A stretch of 34,403 nt of DNA. Origin: a virus. Each line of letters begins with the position of its first letter. The first letter of the stretch is position 1. Below are positions 26,738 to 33,954 of the stretch, one piece after another. Below the pieces are notes generated by a model, which was not told the DNA's origin, did not search any database, and saw only the letters and a program-made list of their open reading frames with translations. The position numbers and the translations under genes were made by a program. Location of the stretch: the IMG/VR virus record IMGVR_UViG_3300032050_000446, positions 1 to 34,403 of that record. One strand, written 5' to 3'.

Positions 26738-28978
26738 GTGTCGTATAGTATTTTCAGAACCAATGGTTCACTTTTAACAACTATTCCGGACGGTACGGTT
26801 AATACTACCAGCACTCCTTTAAGCTTGCCAGGTAGAAACTATGCAAGTTACGGGCAAATCGTAGACACCAATTTTGTCCATCAACTAGAAAACTTTGCTA
26901 ATTCTACTCCACCGCCTGATGCACTGCGCGGCCAGCTATGGTACAACACCACTGCAAATGTATTGTATATTTGCCCGTCAGACGGCGAGTCAAATGTTGC
27001 ATTATGGGTTCCTATTCTAACACCAAATAATATTAGCAATATCTCAGTTGTAAATCTTACTGCATCGGCTAATATATCAGCAAACAACGCTACTATTACC
27101 AACAATGCAAACGCTAATGCTATCTCTACCAACTACTTAACAGTCAACGTTCAAGCAAACATTTCTAATGCAAATGTTACTGGAAATGCAGTAGTTGCAA
27201 ACTTACGAACAGTAAACGTAACAGCTGGTTCAAATACCATCACCGGTACTTTAACTGGTGCCTGGACAGTAAACGGAGACGCAACAGTTAGCAGCGTTGC
27301 AAACACTGCTTTGTATGTTACCGGAGGTAATCTGGTTGTTAGCACCGGTATAAAGACTAACAACTATCTGTATGCTAACGGTGTCGCCGTATCATTTGAC
27401 GGTACATATACTAACAGTAACGTAGCAGCTTACTTACCTACTTATGAAGGAAACGTAGGCAGCCCAGGTGGCAACGCAGTATTTAATGGCAGAACACTTA
27501 ATGCTGGATCAAACGTAACAACAGGCACAATCAACGGTAACTGGACACTTTCCTCAGGTTCACAAATCAACGGTCTATCAGGTATTGCAGGTGCTAATGT
27601 TACAGGAACAGTTGCTAACGCTACATATGCAGTAAGCGCAGGCTCAGCAGGAAGTGCTACAACTGCCGCTACAGTAACAACAGCAGCACAACCAAATATC
27701 ACTTCAGTCGGTACATTAACCGGCCTTAACGTATCAGGTAACGCAAACTTTACCGGTCAGCTAATAAGTTTGGGATCAAACGGTAATGTAAGCATCACTG
27801 GCGGCGCAGCCGGTCAAGTATTGTCAACAAACGGTTCAGGCGGACTAAGCTGGGTATCGGCAGCGGCTGCTCAAACTGCAATTACTGTTACTGCTAACGC
27901 TCAGCCAAACATCACAAGTACAGGCACACTCACTGGCCTTAACGTTTCTGGAAACGCATCATTTACTGGTGCTAACGTAAGTTTAGGAGATGCTGCTAAT
28001 CTAAAAATTAATGGCGGTTCGTCAGGACAGCTTCTAACGTCACTTGGTTCTGGAACCGTAGCTTGGCAAACAGCCGAGACTGTCATCCCATCCGGAACCA
28101 GAATGTTATTTGCTCAAACTAATGCTCCTACAGGATGGACAAAGCAAACTTCAAGCGACAACGCTGCATTAAGAGTCGTATCAGGCACTGCCGGAACAGG
28201 CGGCTCTGTCAACTTTACGGCTGCGTTCACTTCACAATCAGTGTCTGGTACAGTGGGAAGCACTACTGCCGGAGGGACGGTCGGCAATAGCACTATCAGT
28301 GCAACTGTAGGTGACACTGCTGTTTCAGGCACCGTGGGTTCTACCGTAGCAGAAGGTTCAGTAGGGTCTACTTCTATAACTGCAAGCATCGGTGAAACTG
28401 CGGTATCAGGTTCAATAACATCGGCTACTGCTGGCGGCACAGTAGGGACCAATACTATTAGTGCAAGCATCGGAAACACTGCGGTATCAGGAACAATAGA
28501 CGAAACTACGGTTACTGGAACTACCAATAGCAATTTCACCGGAATTACCCTAAACATAATTAACTCAGAGCAAATTGAGAACGAGCAAAATCAGTTTTGG
28601 GTTTATCGTTATGCAATAAATGATCCAGGACACAGCCACACGTTTTCTGCTGCCCCACACAATCACACGTTCTCATCACCGTCCCACTCTCACGATTTCA
28701 CTCAGTCGGCTCACGGTCACACATTTGCTGGATCGCCTCACAGCCACAGCTTCACTTCGCCAAATCACACTCACGGATTTACTCAGACAGCGCACAATCA
28801 CACATTTGCTGGATCCGCACACACCCACTCATTCTCGTCACCAAACCATACTCACTCCTTTAGTCAGTCAGCGCACACTCATACCTTCACCGGTGATTCC
28901 CATAATCACACATTTTCGGGAACGGACATTAACTTGGCTGTTAAATACGTAGACGTTATTATTGCACAGAAAGATTAA
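26738..28978 (+). CDS. Tail-fibre protein with collar-like motif and His-rich metal-needle tip (746 aa)
   Basis: The start is GTG, preceded by a strong AAGGGAG at 26723-26729 that overlaps the previous stop; no nearby ATG competes. Residues 1-95 form an attachment-like domain ('LTTIPDGTVNTTSTPLSLPG', 'TNFVHQLENFA', 'RGQLWYNTT') shared with the second fibre. The middle is Asn/Thr/Ala-rich, shares 'NSNVAAYLPTYEGN' and 'AVFNGRTLNAG' with that fibre, and carries two 71-residue 'QPNITSxGTLTGLNVSGN' repeats. Residues 451-471 ('FAQTNAPTGWTKQ') resemble a phage tail-collar domain. Then come a 27-residue-period array (502-596), a 35-residue loop, and eleven HxH motifs exactly nine residues apart (632-728), ending 'NLAVKYVDVIIAQKD'. 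HxH-coordinated iron in the gp37 tip of T4 is the closest known parallel. Likely a receptor-binding fibre; trimerisation and metal binding are inferred. Confidence 0.93.
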   Translation: MSYSIFRTNGSLLTTIPDGTVNTTSTPLSLPGRNYASYGQIVDTNFVHQLENFANSTPPPDALRGQLWYNTTANVLYICPSDGESNVALWVPILTPNNISNISVVNLTASANISANNATITNNANANAISTNYLTVNVQANISNANVTGNAVVANLRTVNVTAGSNTITGTLTGAWTVNGDATVSSVANTALYVTGGNLVVSTGIKTNNYLYANGVAVSFDGTYTNSNVAAYLPTYEGNVGSPGGNAVFNGRTLNAGSNVTTGTINGNWTLSSGSQINGLSGIAGANVTGTVANATYAVSAGSAGSATTAATVTTAAQPNITSVGTLTGLNVSGNANFTGQLISLGSNGNVSITGGAAGQVLSTNGSGGLSWVSAAAAQTAITVTANAQPNITSTGTLTGLNVSGNASFTGANVSLGDAANLKINGGSSGQLLTSLGSGTVAWQTAETVIPSGTRMLFAQTNAPTGWTKQTSSDNAALRVVSGTAGTGGSVNFTAAFTSQSVSGTVGSTTAGGTVGNSTISATVGDTAVSGTVGSTVAEGSVGSTSITASIGETAVSGSITSATAGGTVGTNTISASIGNTAVSGTIDETTVTGTTNSNFTGITLNIINSEQIENEQNQFWVYRYAINDPGHSHTFSAAPHNHTFSSPSHSHDFTQSAHGHTFAGSPHSHSFTSPNHTHGFTQTAHNHTFAGSAHTHSFSSPNHTHSFSQSAHTHTFTGDSHNHTFSGTDINLAVKYVDVIIAQKD
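27692..28077 (+). repeat. Two 71-residue (213-nt) repeats in the tail-fibre shaft
   Basis: The units start with PNITSVGTLTGLNVSGNANF and PNITSTGTLTGLNVSGNASF, 213 bases apart. Both continue through GQ[LV]LST/LTS...G to a W (LSWVSA, VAWQTA). They probably form repeating beta shaft segments of a trimeric fibre. Confidence 0.85.
28241..28525 (+). repeat. 27-residue tandem repeat (3.5 copies) with 9-residue sub-period
   Basis: Three full copies of 27 residues begin VSGTVGSTTAGG, VSGTVGSTVAEG and VSGSITSATAGG; a half copy follows (VSGTIDETTVTG). Each splits into three 9-mers of similar form, for example VSGTVGSTT / AGGTVGNST / ISATVGDTA. The block is about 95 residues long, close to the 97 residues of the HxH array that follows. 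Confidence 0.9.
28631..28921 (+). repeat. Eleven HxH motifs at an exact 9-residue period
   Basis: His-x-His occurs at residues 632, 641, 650, 659, 668, 677, 686, 695, 704, 713 and 722 with no register slip: HSH, HNH, HSH, HGH, HSH, HTH, HNH, HTH, HTH, HTH, HNH. Most units continue T/S-F-x-x. A 27-residue super-period is also visible (HTFAGSx / HSFxSPN / HTHxFxQxA). In a trimer, each HxH layer could supply six imidazoles to one metal ion. Confidence 0.95.
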
Positions 28979-28986
28979 GGTATTGT

Positions 28987-29319
28987 ATGAAGTTAGAACC
29001 CGGAAAATTTTGCCCACTGATTAAGAAAGACTGTGTAGGACTACAATGTTCATGGTTTACATTAGTTAGGGGCACGCATCCGCAGACGGGACAAGAAGTT
29101 GATGAATGGGGCTGTGCAGTAACATGGTTGCCGGTCTTGATGATTGAAAATAGTCAGCAGCAGCGACAAACAGGTGCCGCAGTTGAAAGTTTCAGAAACG
29201 AAGTAGTTAAGTCGGCTGAGAAAAGTCAGCATTTGATAGCAGCAGACCTTCAACATCGTATAGAGGAATCTAGAAGAATACAGACGCTACCTTATAGCGA
29301 TACAGCAAATAATACATGA
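28987..29319 (+). CDS. Conserved-looking phage protein with four cysteines (110 aa)
   Basis: The ATG has AAGG at 28977-28980, overlapping the stop of the first fibre gene. The first half contains Cys9, Cys16, Cys21 and Cys43 in the arrangement C-x6-C-x4-C-x21-C, with the tryptophan-containing contexts 'LQCSWFTLV' and 'DEWGCAVTWLP'. The four cysteines could hold one zinc ion or an iron-sulfur centre; there is no CxxC pair, so a classical zinc ribbon is not supported. The second half is a charged, Gln/Glu-rich helix ('QTGAAVESFRNEVVKSAEKS'). It sits between the two paralogous fibre genes, so a role in fibre assembly, folding or attachment is reasonable but unproven. Its stop overlaps the candidate late promoter of the next gene. 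Confidence 0.88.
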   Translation: MKLEPGKFCPLIKKDCVGLQCSWFTLVRGTHPQTGQEVDEWGCAVTWLPVLMIENSQQQRQTGAAVESFRNEVVKSAEKSQHLIAADLQHRIEESRRIQTLPYSDTANNT

Positions 29320-29325
29320 TAAATA
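29318..29325 (+). promoter_or_regulatory. Candidate T4-like late promoter GATAAATA before the second fibre gene
   Basis: The octamer starts inside the preceding TGA stop and lies 23 bases before the ATG at 29349, leaving room for a short leader with the GGAGA ribosome binding site at 29335-29339. Confidence 0.6.
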
Positions 29326-29348
29326 TTCGTACACGGAGAAATTTTTAA

Positions 29349-30587
29349 ATGGCATATACAATAGTTAAAAGCGATGGTACAGTACTTACCACCATTCCAG
29401 ATGGTACGATAGATACTACCAGTACCTCTCTTGGATTACCAGGAAGAAGCTTTTCCGGTTATGGACAAGCTCAAGACACAAACTTTGTTCACTTAACAGA
29501 AAATTTTGCTTCTTCTACTCCTCCTCCTAATCCTATTAGAGGTCAGCTTTGGTACAACACAACTACTAACACGATGCTTGTGTGTCCAGCAGACGGAGAA
29601 GCAAACGCAGCAGCTTGGTTAGCACTAACTTCAACATCAAGTGGTTCTACTACTACATTCGGTAACATTTCAGTAAGCGGGTCAATCACAACTTCTGAAT
29701 TGACAGTAGACAATGAAATTTCAGCCGGCTCAATATCAACCGACTCATTGACTGTTACTAATGACGCAAACATTGCTAATGCTACTCTATCGGGAACTAC
29801 CACAATTGCAAGCACTCAAACAGCAATTATTACAACAGGCGCAGCCGCTACAAACGGTAGCTTGACAGGAACTTGGACAGTATCCGGTAATGGTGTAGCT
29901 AATAGTGTTAACGGAACTGCTCTTTGGGTTACAGACGGTAACCTTGTAATTTCAGGCGCAGGTAGTATCGGTATACGAACCGATAACTATATGTACGCAA
30001 ACGGAGTATCCATTCCACTAGGCGGTACATATGGTAACAGTAACGTAGCAGCATACTTACCAACATATGCAGCAAACATCGGCCCCGTAGGCGGCGCAGC
30101 AGTGTTTAATGGTAGAACTTTATCTACTGGTGCAAATACAACTACTGGTAACATTACAGGTAACTGGTCATTAACTGCTGGCTCACGCCTCAACGCTACT
30201 TACGCTGACCTTGCAGAACGTTTCGCAGCAGATGAAGTGTATGAACCAGGTACTGTAGTAGAATTGGGCGGCGAAAAAGAAATCACAATTGCAAAAGATG
30301 AACTGTCAGAGAAGATATTCGGTGTTGTTTCAAACACTGCTGCCTACTTGATGAACGCTGGTGCCGGTGACGATGATACTCACCCTGCAATTGCGCTTGC
30401 CGGACGAGCTTCAGTTAAAGTTGTCGGCTCTATTAAAAAGGGTGATAGACTTGTAAGCGCCGGAAATGGAGTAGCAAGAGCAGCCTCTGAAGCTGAAGCA
30501 ACTGCGTTCAACACTATTGGTAGATCATTAATAAATAAAGATACAGAAGACGCCGGCATTATTGAAGCCGTTGTTATGATAAGATAA
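29349..30587 (+). CDS. Second tail-fibre protein, paralogue with a different C-terminal domain (412 aa)
   Basis: Residues 1-95 are clearly related to those of the first fibre ('LTTIPDGTIDTTSTSLGLPG', 'DTNFVHLTENFASSTPPP', 'IRGQLWYNTT'). The shaft shares 'NSNVAAYLPTYAAN', 'AVFNGRTLSTGAN' and the 'NxTGNWSL' ending. The C-terminal domain (285-412) is different: it opens 'YADLAERFAADEVYEPGTVV', continues 'KIFGVVSNTAAYLMN', 'IALAGRASVKVVGSIKKGD', and ends 'GIIEAVVMIR'. This domain recurs at the ends of phage fibre and spike proteins and resembles the Peptidase_G2-type intramolecular-chaperone domain, which can self-cleave; I cannot show the catalytic residues here. GGAGA gives a good ribosome binding site. 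It probably makes a second kind of fibre or an accessory fibre sharing the first one's attachment site. Confidence 0.92.
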   Translation: MAYTIVKSDGTVLTTIPDGTIDTTSTSLGLPGRSFSGYGQAQDTNFVHLTENFASSTPPPNPIRGQLWYNTTTNTMLVCPADGEANAAAWLALTSTSSGSTTTFGNISVSGSITTSELTVDNEISAGSISTDSLTVTNDANIANATLSGTTTIASTQTAIITTGAAATNGSLTGTWTVSGNGVANSVNGTALWVTDGNLVISGAGSIGIRTDNYMYANGVSIPLGGTYGNSNVAAYLPTYAANIGPVGGAAVFNGRTLSTGANTTTGNITGNWSLTAGSRLNATYADLAERFAADEVYEPGTVVELGGEKEITIAKDELSEKIFGVVSNTAAYLMNAGAGDDDTHPAIALAGRASVKVVGSIKKGDRLVSAGNGVARAASEAEATAFNTIGRSLINKDTEDAGIIEAVVMIR

Positions 30588-30602
30588 TAATAAGGATTTA
30601 AG

Positions 30603-31556
30603 ATGGCCTACGCTCAATTCGCTACAATAGATGCAGCAGACTTTAATACGCTCGTAGGTGGCAACCCCACTACGACTGTTAATACGCTAAACGCAACTTG
30701 GGCAGTAGGTGGCGGCGCCGCCGGTTACGGACAGACTGCTGTAGCAAACGTTGCTGCAGGAACTAATATTCTGGCAAGCACTCAGTGGGCATCACTCGTC
30801 TCTAATACAGCAAGTGCAGCATCGCATCAAGGGTCTAGTATTACAAGCGTCTCTACTCCGGTTGCGGGCGGGGTAATTACATTCAATGCAGCTATTCCTA
30901 CTAACTTGACAACTATCTATACCAATAGACTAAATGCAGCGGCACAAGGTTCATCTACAAACAACACAGCTACTAGAGGTACTACTTGGTCAAACCAATT
31001 GACATTCACTCACACTGCTACATTTGCTAACGGTAACGCTGCTCGCTATTTCTTCAATGCTGGTGGTCAAATTAGAATGACTGTATCACATCCTAGCGGT
31101 ACCGGAATTAATCTATTGTTTAACAATTTGGCAAGTAACGTAGGCACAGTAGTAATGTCTGCCCCTACATCAGGATCAGTATCTATTGCCGGACTATCAT
31201 ATAACGGAATAACTAAAATAGGCGGCGGCGGAAACGCTCCTACTATTTCTCAGAATACTGGTTACTATGCGTTGACTACAGCTAATGCCAACGTATTCAC
31301 TCAGACTGCAAGTACAGGTCCAAGTGGGTATCTATCATCGTTCATTCGTTTCATCGTTCAGAGTAACGGTACGCAGGGTTCTAACGGTGACGCTGGCTCA
31401 GTAATCACTGTTCACACTGTCTGGGACGAAATTCCAGACGGGTTAGTAGTAGCAAGTGGTTCTGCAACTACTATGACACTCACCCCTCCTGCAACTACTA
31501 ACATTGCTAACACTTGGGGCGCAGTCACGTTAACCGGTACTGTTACTGGTTCCTAA
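30603..31556 (+). CDS. Virion structural protein, tail-associated (317 aa)
   Basis: AAGGA at 30592-30596 precedes the ATG. The protein is Ala/Thr/Asn/Gly-rich, with no Cys and few charges, as expected of a beta-rich phage surface protein. The N-terminal third is helical-looking ('FATIDAADFNTLVGG'). The remainder contains 'FANGNAARYFFNAGGQIRM', 'NNLASNVGTVVMSAP', 'YNGITKIGGGGNAP' and a terminal 'VHTVWDEIPDGLVVASG' segment. No catalytic motif is visible. It lies 15 bases after the second fibre gene and shares its style of composition, so it is probably a tail or fibre-network protein expressed with it. I do not recognise a named T4 counterpart. Confidence 0.9.
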   Translation: MAYAQFATIDAADFNTLVGGNPTTTVNTLNATWAVGGGAAGYGQTAVANVAAGTNILASTQWASLVSNTASAASHQGSSITSVSTPVAGGVITFNAAIPTNLTTIYTNRLNAAAQGSSTNNTATRGTTWSNQLTFTHTATFANGNAARYFFNAGGQIRMTVSHPSGTGINLLFNNLASNVGTVVMSAPTSGSVSIAGLSYNGITKIGGGGNAPTISQNTGYYALTTANANVFTQTASTGPSGYLSSFIRFIVQSNGTQGSNGDAGSVITVHTVWDEIPDGLVVASGSATTMTLTPPATTNIANTWGAVTLTGTVTGS

Positions 31557-31563
31557 CTTTTTT
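31532..31563 (+). terminator. Weak candidate intrinsic terminator at the end of the structural block
   Basis: AACCGGTA (31532-31539) and TACTGGTT (31544-31551) can form an 8-bp stem with one G-U pair and a CTGT loop, followed by six T at 31558-31563. Six bases separate the stem from the T run and the stem is inside the coding sequence, so strength is doubtful. A new promoter-like motif follows at 31584, which fits a transcription boundary. Confidence 0.3.
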
Positions 31564-31583
31564 AATCGCATAGGGGTATCCAT

Positions 31584-31590
31584 CTAAATA
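31584..31590 (+). promoter_or_regulatory. Candidate late-promoter-like motif CTAAATA before the 31607 gene
   Basis: CTAAATA ends 16 bases before the ATG, the same distance as at gp25. TAGGAG at 31595-31600 is the ribosome binding site. It opens the downstream group of small genes and glycosyltransferase-like genes. Confidence 0.45.
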
Positions 31591-31606
31591 CTCTTAGGAG
31601 TTTACG

Positions 31607-31912
31607 ATGGATACTAAAACCTTAATTACCGAAGCAAAAGCTCGTTTTGCTCACAACTCAGCAAAAGATTATCTAAAAGAAAAGTACAATGCAAAGCTAT
31701 TAGTAGCAGAGCAGGGTGGTCTATGGCGTGCTGACAAAGAAACTATCTCTTTCTTAACAGCATTCTTGAATGAAGAAGTCGTTCTCATGGATACGTTTGA
31801 CAATCCAGTAAAGGTTAATAGACAAGACCTTAAAGACAAGTTGTGTGAAACTTATTATAGAGTGATGAACGAATGGCACAATGAGTGGAAAGAGCTTGAA
31901 AGTAAGAGATAA
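31607..31912 (+). CDS. Small phage protein of unknown function (101 aa)
   Basis: The ATG follows a good TAGGAG site. The protein is charged and helical: 'TLITEAKARFAHNSAKDYLK' at the N-terminus, 'AEQGGLWRADKETISFL' in the middle, then a short beta segment 'VVLMDTFDNPVKVNRQDL' and a C-terminal amphipathic helix with 'VMNEWHNEWKELESKR'. It is unlike the Thr/Asn-rich virion proteins before it and reads as a soluble intracellular or assembly protein. It is the first gene after a 50-base gap with a weak terminator and a promoter-like motif, so it probably begins a new transcription unit. The next gene starts one base after its stop. I do not recognise the family. Confidence 0.9.
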   Translation: MDTKTLITEAKARFAHNSAKDYLKEKYNAKLLVAEQGGLWRADKETISFLTAFLNEEVVLMDTFDNPVKVNRQDLKDKLCETYYRVMNEWHNEWKELESKR

Positions 31913-31913
31913 C

Positions 31914-32087
31914 ATGACCGAACTGGTATACGATTCAGATAACGGCATCATCGCATTAGCATTACAAATGTACGTTCACTACGCTACTGAAATGGGCGGC
32001 GATCAGCATTTGATTGACAGAGCAGGTGAACTAGAGTTTATCTTTAAGAATAAACCTACAACAGAAAGATACGAGTGGCCAGAATGA
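31914..32087 (+). CDS. Small phage protein of unknown function (57 aa)
   Basis: I chose the ATG at 31914, one base after the previous stop, with AAGAG at 31904-31908. An upstream in-frame ATG at 31881 would overlap the previous gene by 32 bases and adds a basic 11-residue stretch unlikely to be coding. The 57-residue product is acidic: 'MTELVYDSDNGIIALALQMY' is a probable helix, followed by 'GGDQHLIDRAGELEFIF' and a polar tail ending 'YEWPE'. Its stop is interlocked with the next start as ATGA (32084-32087), so the two are probably translationally coupled. Function unknown; it could be a partner of the adjacent glycosyltransferase-like protein. Confidence 0.8.
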   Translation: MTELVYDSDNGIIALALQMYVHYATEMGGDQHLIDRAGELEFIFKNKPTTERYEWPE

Positions 32088-32890
32088 CTCGTGGCGTAAT
32101 ACTATTTGCCTTTAATAGTCCCAAATACAATTACTATGATATGGCTAAACATACTGCAAAGCGTGTTGAGCATTTCTTAAAGTTGCCTGTTACGTTAGTA
32201 ACAGATGACGATTCTATGCCTAAAGACGAGTACGAACTTTGGGATAAAGTAATAAAAATCAAACCGGACAAGAATAACTTTCGTGACTGGGGTATGTGGA
32301 TCAATAAGGGCCGCTATATGGCATATGAATTAAGCCCGTATGACGAGTCACTATTGTTGGATGTAGACTATATCATCAACTCAAACAAACTACTAACCTT
32401 ATTTGATATTGACACAGACTTTTGCTGCCACAATAGAACTAATTTCTTAATGAATGTTGGTGCAGCACAAGAACTACTAAGCGCATATAGTTATGAAACA
32501 CTATGGGCTACTGTTGTGAAGTTCCGCAAGTCTAATCGTGCAGAACAAATTTTTAAATGTTTAGAAATGGTACAAAAGAACTATGAACACTACGCCAACA
32601 TTCATAATTTTATCGCCCCTGTATATCGTAACGATTATGCTCTTACTCTCGCCCTTCGCATTGCTAACGGCCATAGTAGTGATTCCCGCGATGTTATTCC
32701 TTGGGATTTATTGCACGTTGGAAAAAACACGCAAGTTTATCGTGATGGTGATGACCAGCTCGGCACAGAGTATACGGTCATGTTTGACAACTGGCAACGG
32801 GGCAAAATAAGAAAAGAGTATATCACAATCAAAGACCAAGACTTCCACGTGATGGATAAAGAAATATACGTGGAGATGATTAATGAATAA
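32084..32890 (+). CDS. Glycosyltransferase-like protein, GT-A type (268 aa)
   Basis: The start at the ATGA overlap (32084) is preferred to the GTG at 32075, which would overlap the previous gene by 13 bases. The N-terminal half has the layout of a GT-A nucleotide-sugar transferase: a first strand 'GVILFAFNS', a strand 'PVTLVTDDD', and a hydrophobic strand ending in a DxD motif, 'LLLDVDYII' with Asp93 and Asp95, the usual metal/nucleotide-sugar site. Further on, 'DFCCHNRTNFLMN' and 'DVIPWDLLHVGKN' are candidate acceptor-side elements. It is a diverged relative of the next gene: AYELSPYDESLLLDVD here aligns with VYEASPYEYTIKLEAD there. The sugar and acceptor cannot be told. Possible roles are virion-fibre glycosylation or change of host surface sugars. 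Confidence 0.85.
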   Translation: MTRGVILFAFNSPKYNYYDMAKHTAKRVEHFLKLPVTLVTDDDSMPKDEYELWDKVIKIKPDKNNFRDWGMWINKGRYMAYELSPYDESLLLDVDYIINSNKLLTLFDIDTDFCCHNRTNFLMNVGAAQELLSAYSYETLWATVVKFRKSNRAEQIFKCLEMVQKNYEHYANIHNFIAPVYRNDYALTLALRIANGHSSDSRDVIPWDLLHVGKNTQVYRDGDDQLGTEYTVMFDNWQRGKIRKEYITIKDQDFHVMDKEIYVEMINE

Positions 32891-33641
32891 AGGCTTTGTC
32901 ATTATGGCGCAGGGACTTGACTATGAAGTTTGCGCCGATGTTCTTAAGGATAGCATATTAAATGTGATGCCTGATGCTAACGTAACAATCATTACTACTG
33001 ATATGCTTCCATATGGCGATCAAGCTCCCGACACTGATTGGAAGCTACAGAATGATTGGCAAGTATACGAAGCAAGCCCTTACGAGTATACTATCAAGCT
33101 TGAAGCTGATATGTATTTGCCAAGGTCAATTGAATATTGGTGGGATGTACTACAGAATAGAGACTTAGTAGTAAGCACTACAATCAGAAACTTCAAGCAA
33201 GAAATATCGGATATCAAAGCATATCGTAGATTCATTACTGACAACAATCTACCTGATACTTATAACGCTATTACGTATTTCCGCAAGAGTGAATTAGCAG
33301 AAAAGTTCTTCAATATTGTGCGTGACGTATTTGAGAATTGGGCTGAGTATAAATCTGTTCTCAAGTGTAACGTTGATGAGATTTGTACTACAGACTGGGC
33401 TTATGCTATCGCTGCACACATCCTGGGTGAAGAGAATACTACGCTACCTCAATTCAAAGAAATGTCAATGATTCACATGAAGCAATTCATTAATGGTTGT
33501 CCTACAGAGAAATGGACAGACAATTTGATTTATGAGAAGCTTCCGCACACTTTCAGAATCAATACTATTCCGCAATTGTATCCATTACACTACCATGTAA
33601 AAAGCTTAGCCAAAGAAATCAAGGGGAATAACAATGGATGA
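32883..33641 (+). CDS. Glycosyltransferase-like protein, paralogue of the preceding gene (252 aa)
   Basis: The ATG overlaps the end of the preceding gene by 8 bases. The first strand 'KGFVIMAQG' and the strand 'ANVTIITTD' parallel the neighbour. The metal-site position reads 'KLEADMYL' (Glu74-Ala75-Asp76), an E-x-D variant of DxD. Downstream are 'NAITYFRKSELAEKFF', a helical middle, 'DWAYAIAAHILG', and a C-terminal 'YPLHYHVKSLAKEI' whose His-x-His could take part in metal or phosphate contact, as a late His often does in GT-A enzymes. The shared 'YE-SPY' block shows the two genes arose by duplication. It may have a different donor or acceptor, or be less active because of the E-x-D change. 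Three-gene overlap implies a single operon. Confidence 0.82.
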   Translation: MNKGFVIMAQGLDYEVCADVLKDSILNVMPDANVTIITTDMLPYGDQAPDTDWKLQNDWQVYEASPYEYTIKLEADMYLPRSIEYWWDVLQNRDLVVSTTIRNFKQEISDIKAYRRFITDNNLPDTYNAITYFRKSELAEKFFNIVRDVFENWAEYKSVLKCNVDEICTTDWAYAIAAHILGEENTTLPQFKEMSMIHMKQFINGCPTEKWTDNLIYEKLPHTFRINTIPQLYPLHYHVKSLAKEIKGNNNG

Positions 33642-33954
33642 AGTAATTGTTATTTGGGAAAGTCAGAAGGTTGACAAGCCAGAGTTTAGGCTGTATTATG
33701 ATGACAAGGGCTGTGTTATTAACTACACATGTGAACCTCATGAGGGTAACTATATTGTTATTGATGCCCTAACATTTGCTGAGGCTAGACCCGACATTAA
33801 AGTTATTGACGGGAAGATCATTAAAAATCATTTTGGTTCAGTGATGAGTAAACTATGCAAAGACACTGAGGGTGTTCTTTGTGAGGTTGAAGACATAAGC
33901 ATTATCACTGAAACTGACGGACAACATTGGAAATTAAAAACTTATGAATTATGA
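33634..33954 (+). CDS. Small phage protein of unknown function (106 aa)
   Basis: The ATG overlaps the previous stop by 8 bases and is preceded by AAGGGG. The product is beta-rich with 'FRLYYDDKGCVINYTCE', 'EGNYIVIDALTFAEARPDIK' and 'VIDGKIIKNHFGSVMSKLC', plus a C-terminal 'ISIITETDGQHWKLKTYEL'. Four cysteines (27, 33, 75, 84) are not arranged as an evident metal site. The overlap with both neighbours places it inside the glycosyltransferase-like operon. I do not recognise the family, and a role as an accessory to the transferases is only a guess from position. Confidence 0.88.
   Translation: MDEVIVIWESQKVDKPEFRLYYDDKGCVINYTCEPHEGNYIVIDALTFAEARPDIKVIDGKIIKNHFGSVMSKLCKDTEGVLCEVEDISIITETDGQHWKLKTYEL

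Noticed and set aside
28114-28557. Minus-strand open frame opposite the fibre repeats, 147 codons
   Set aside because: It lies wholly inside the repeat-rich fibre gene, and its own repeats mirror those of the plus strand.
28631-28921. Regular 27-base spacing that could suggest a CRISPR array or DNA-level satellite
   Set aside because: The units are in frame, code for a regular HxH pattern, are not identical and have no unique spacers.
28620-28952. Plus-strand open frame in another frame over the HxH array, 110 codons
   Set aside because: Its His/Thr/Leu periodicity is just the 27-base repeat read out of frame; no ribosome binding site and the fibre frame is clearly real.
31881-31913. Upstream start for the small gene ending at 32087
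   Set aside because: It would overlap the previous gene by 32 bases; the ATG at 31914 follows the previous stop closely and has a purine-rich site.
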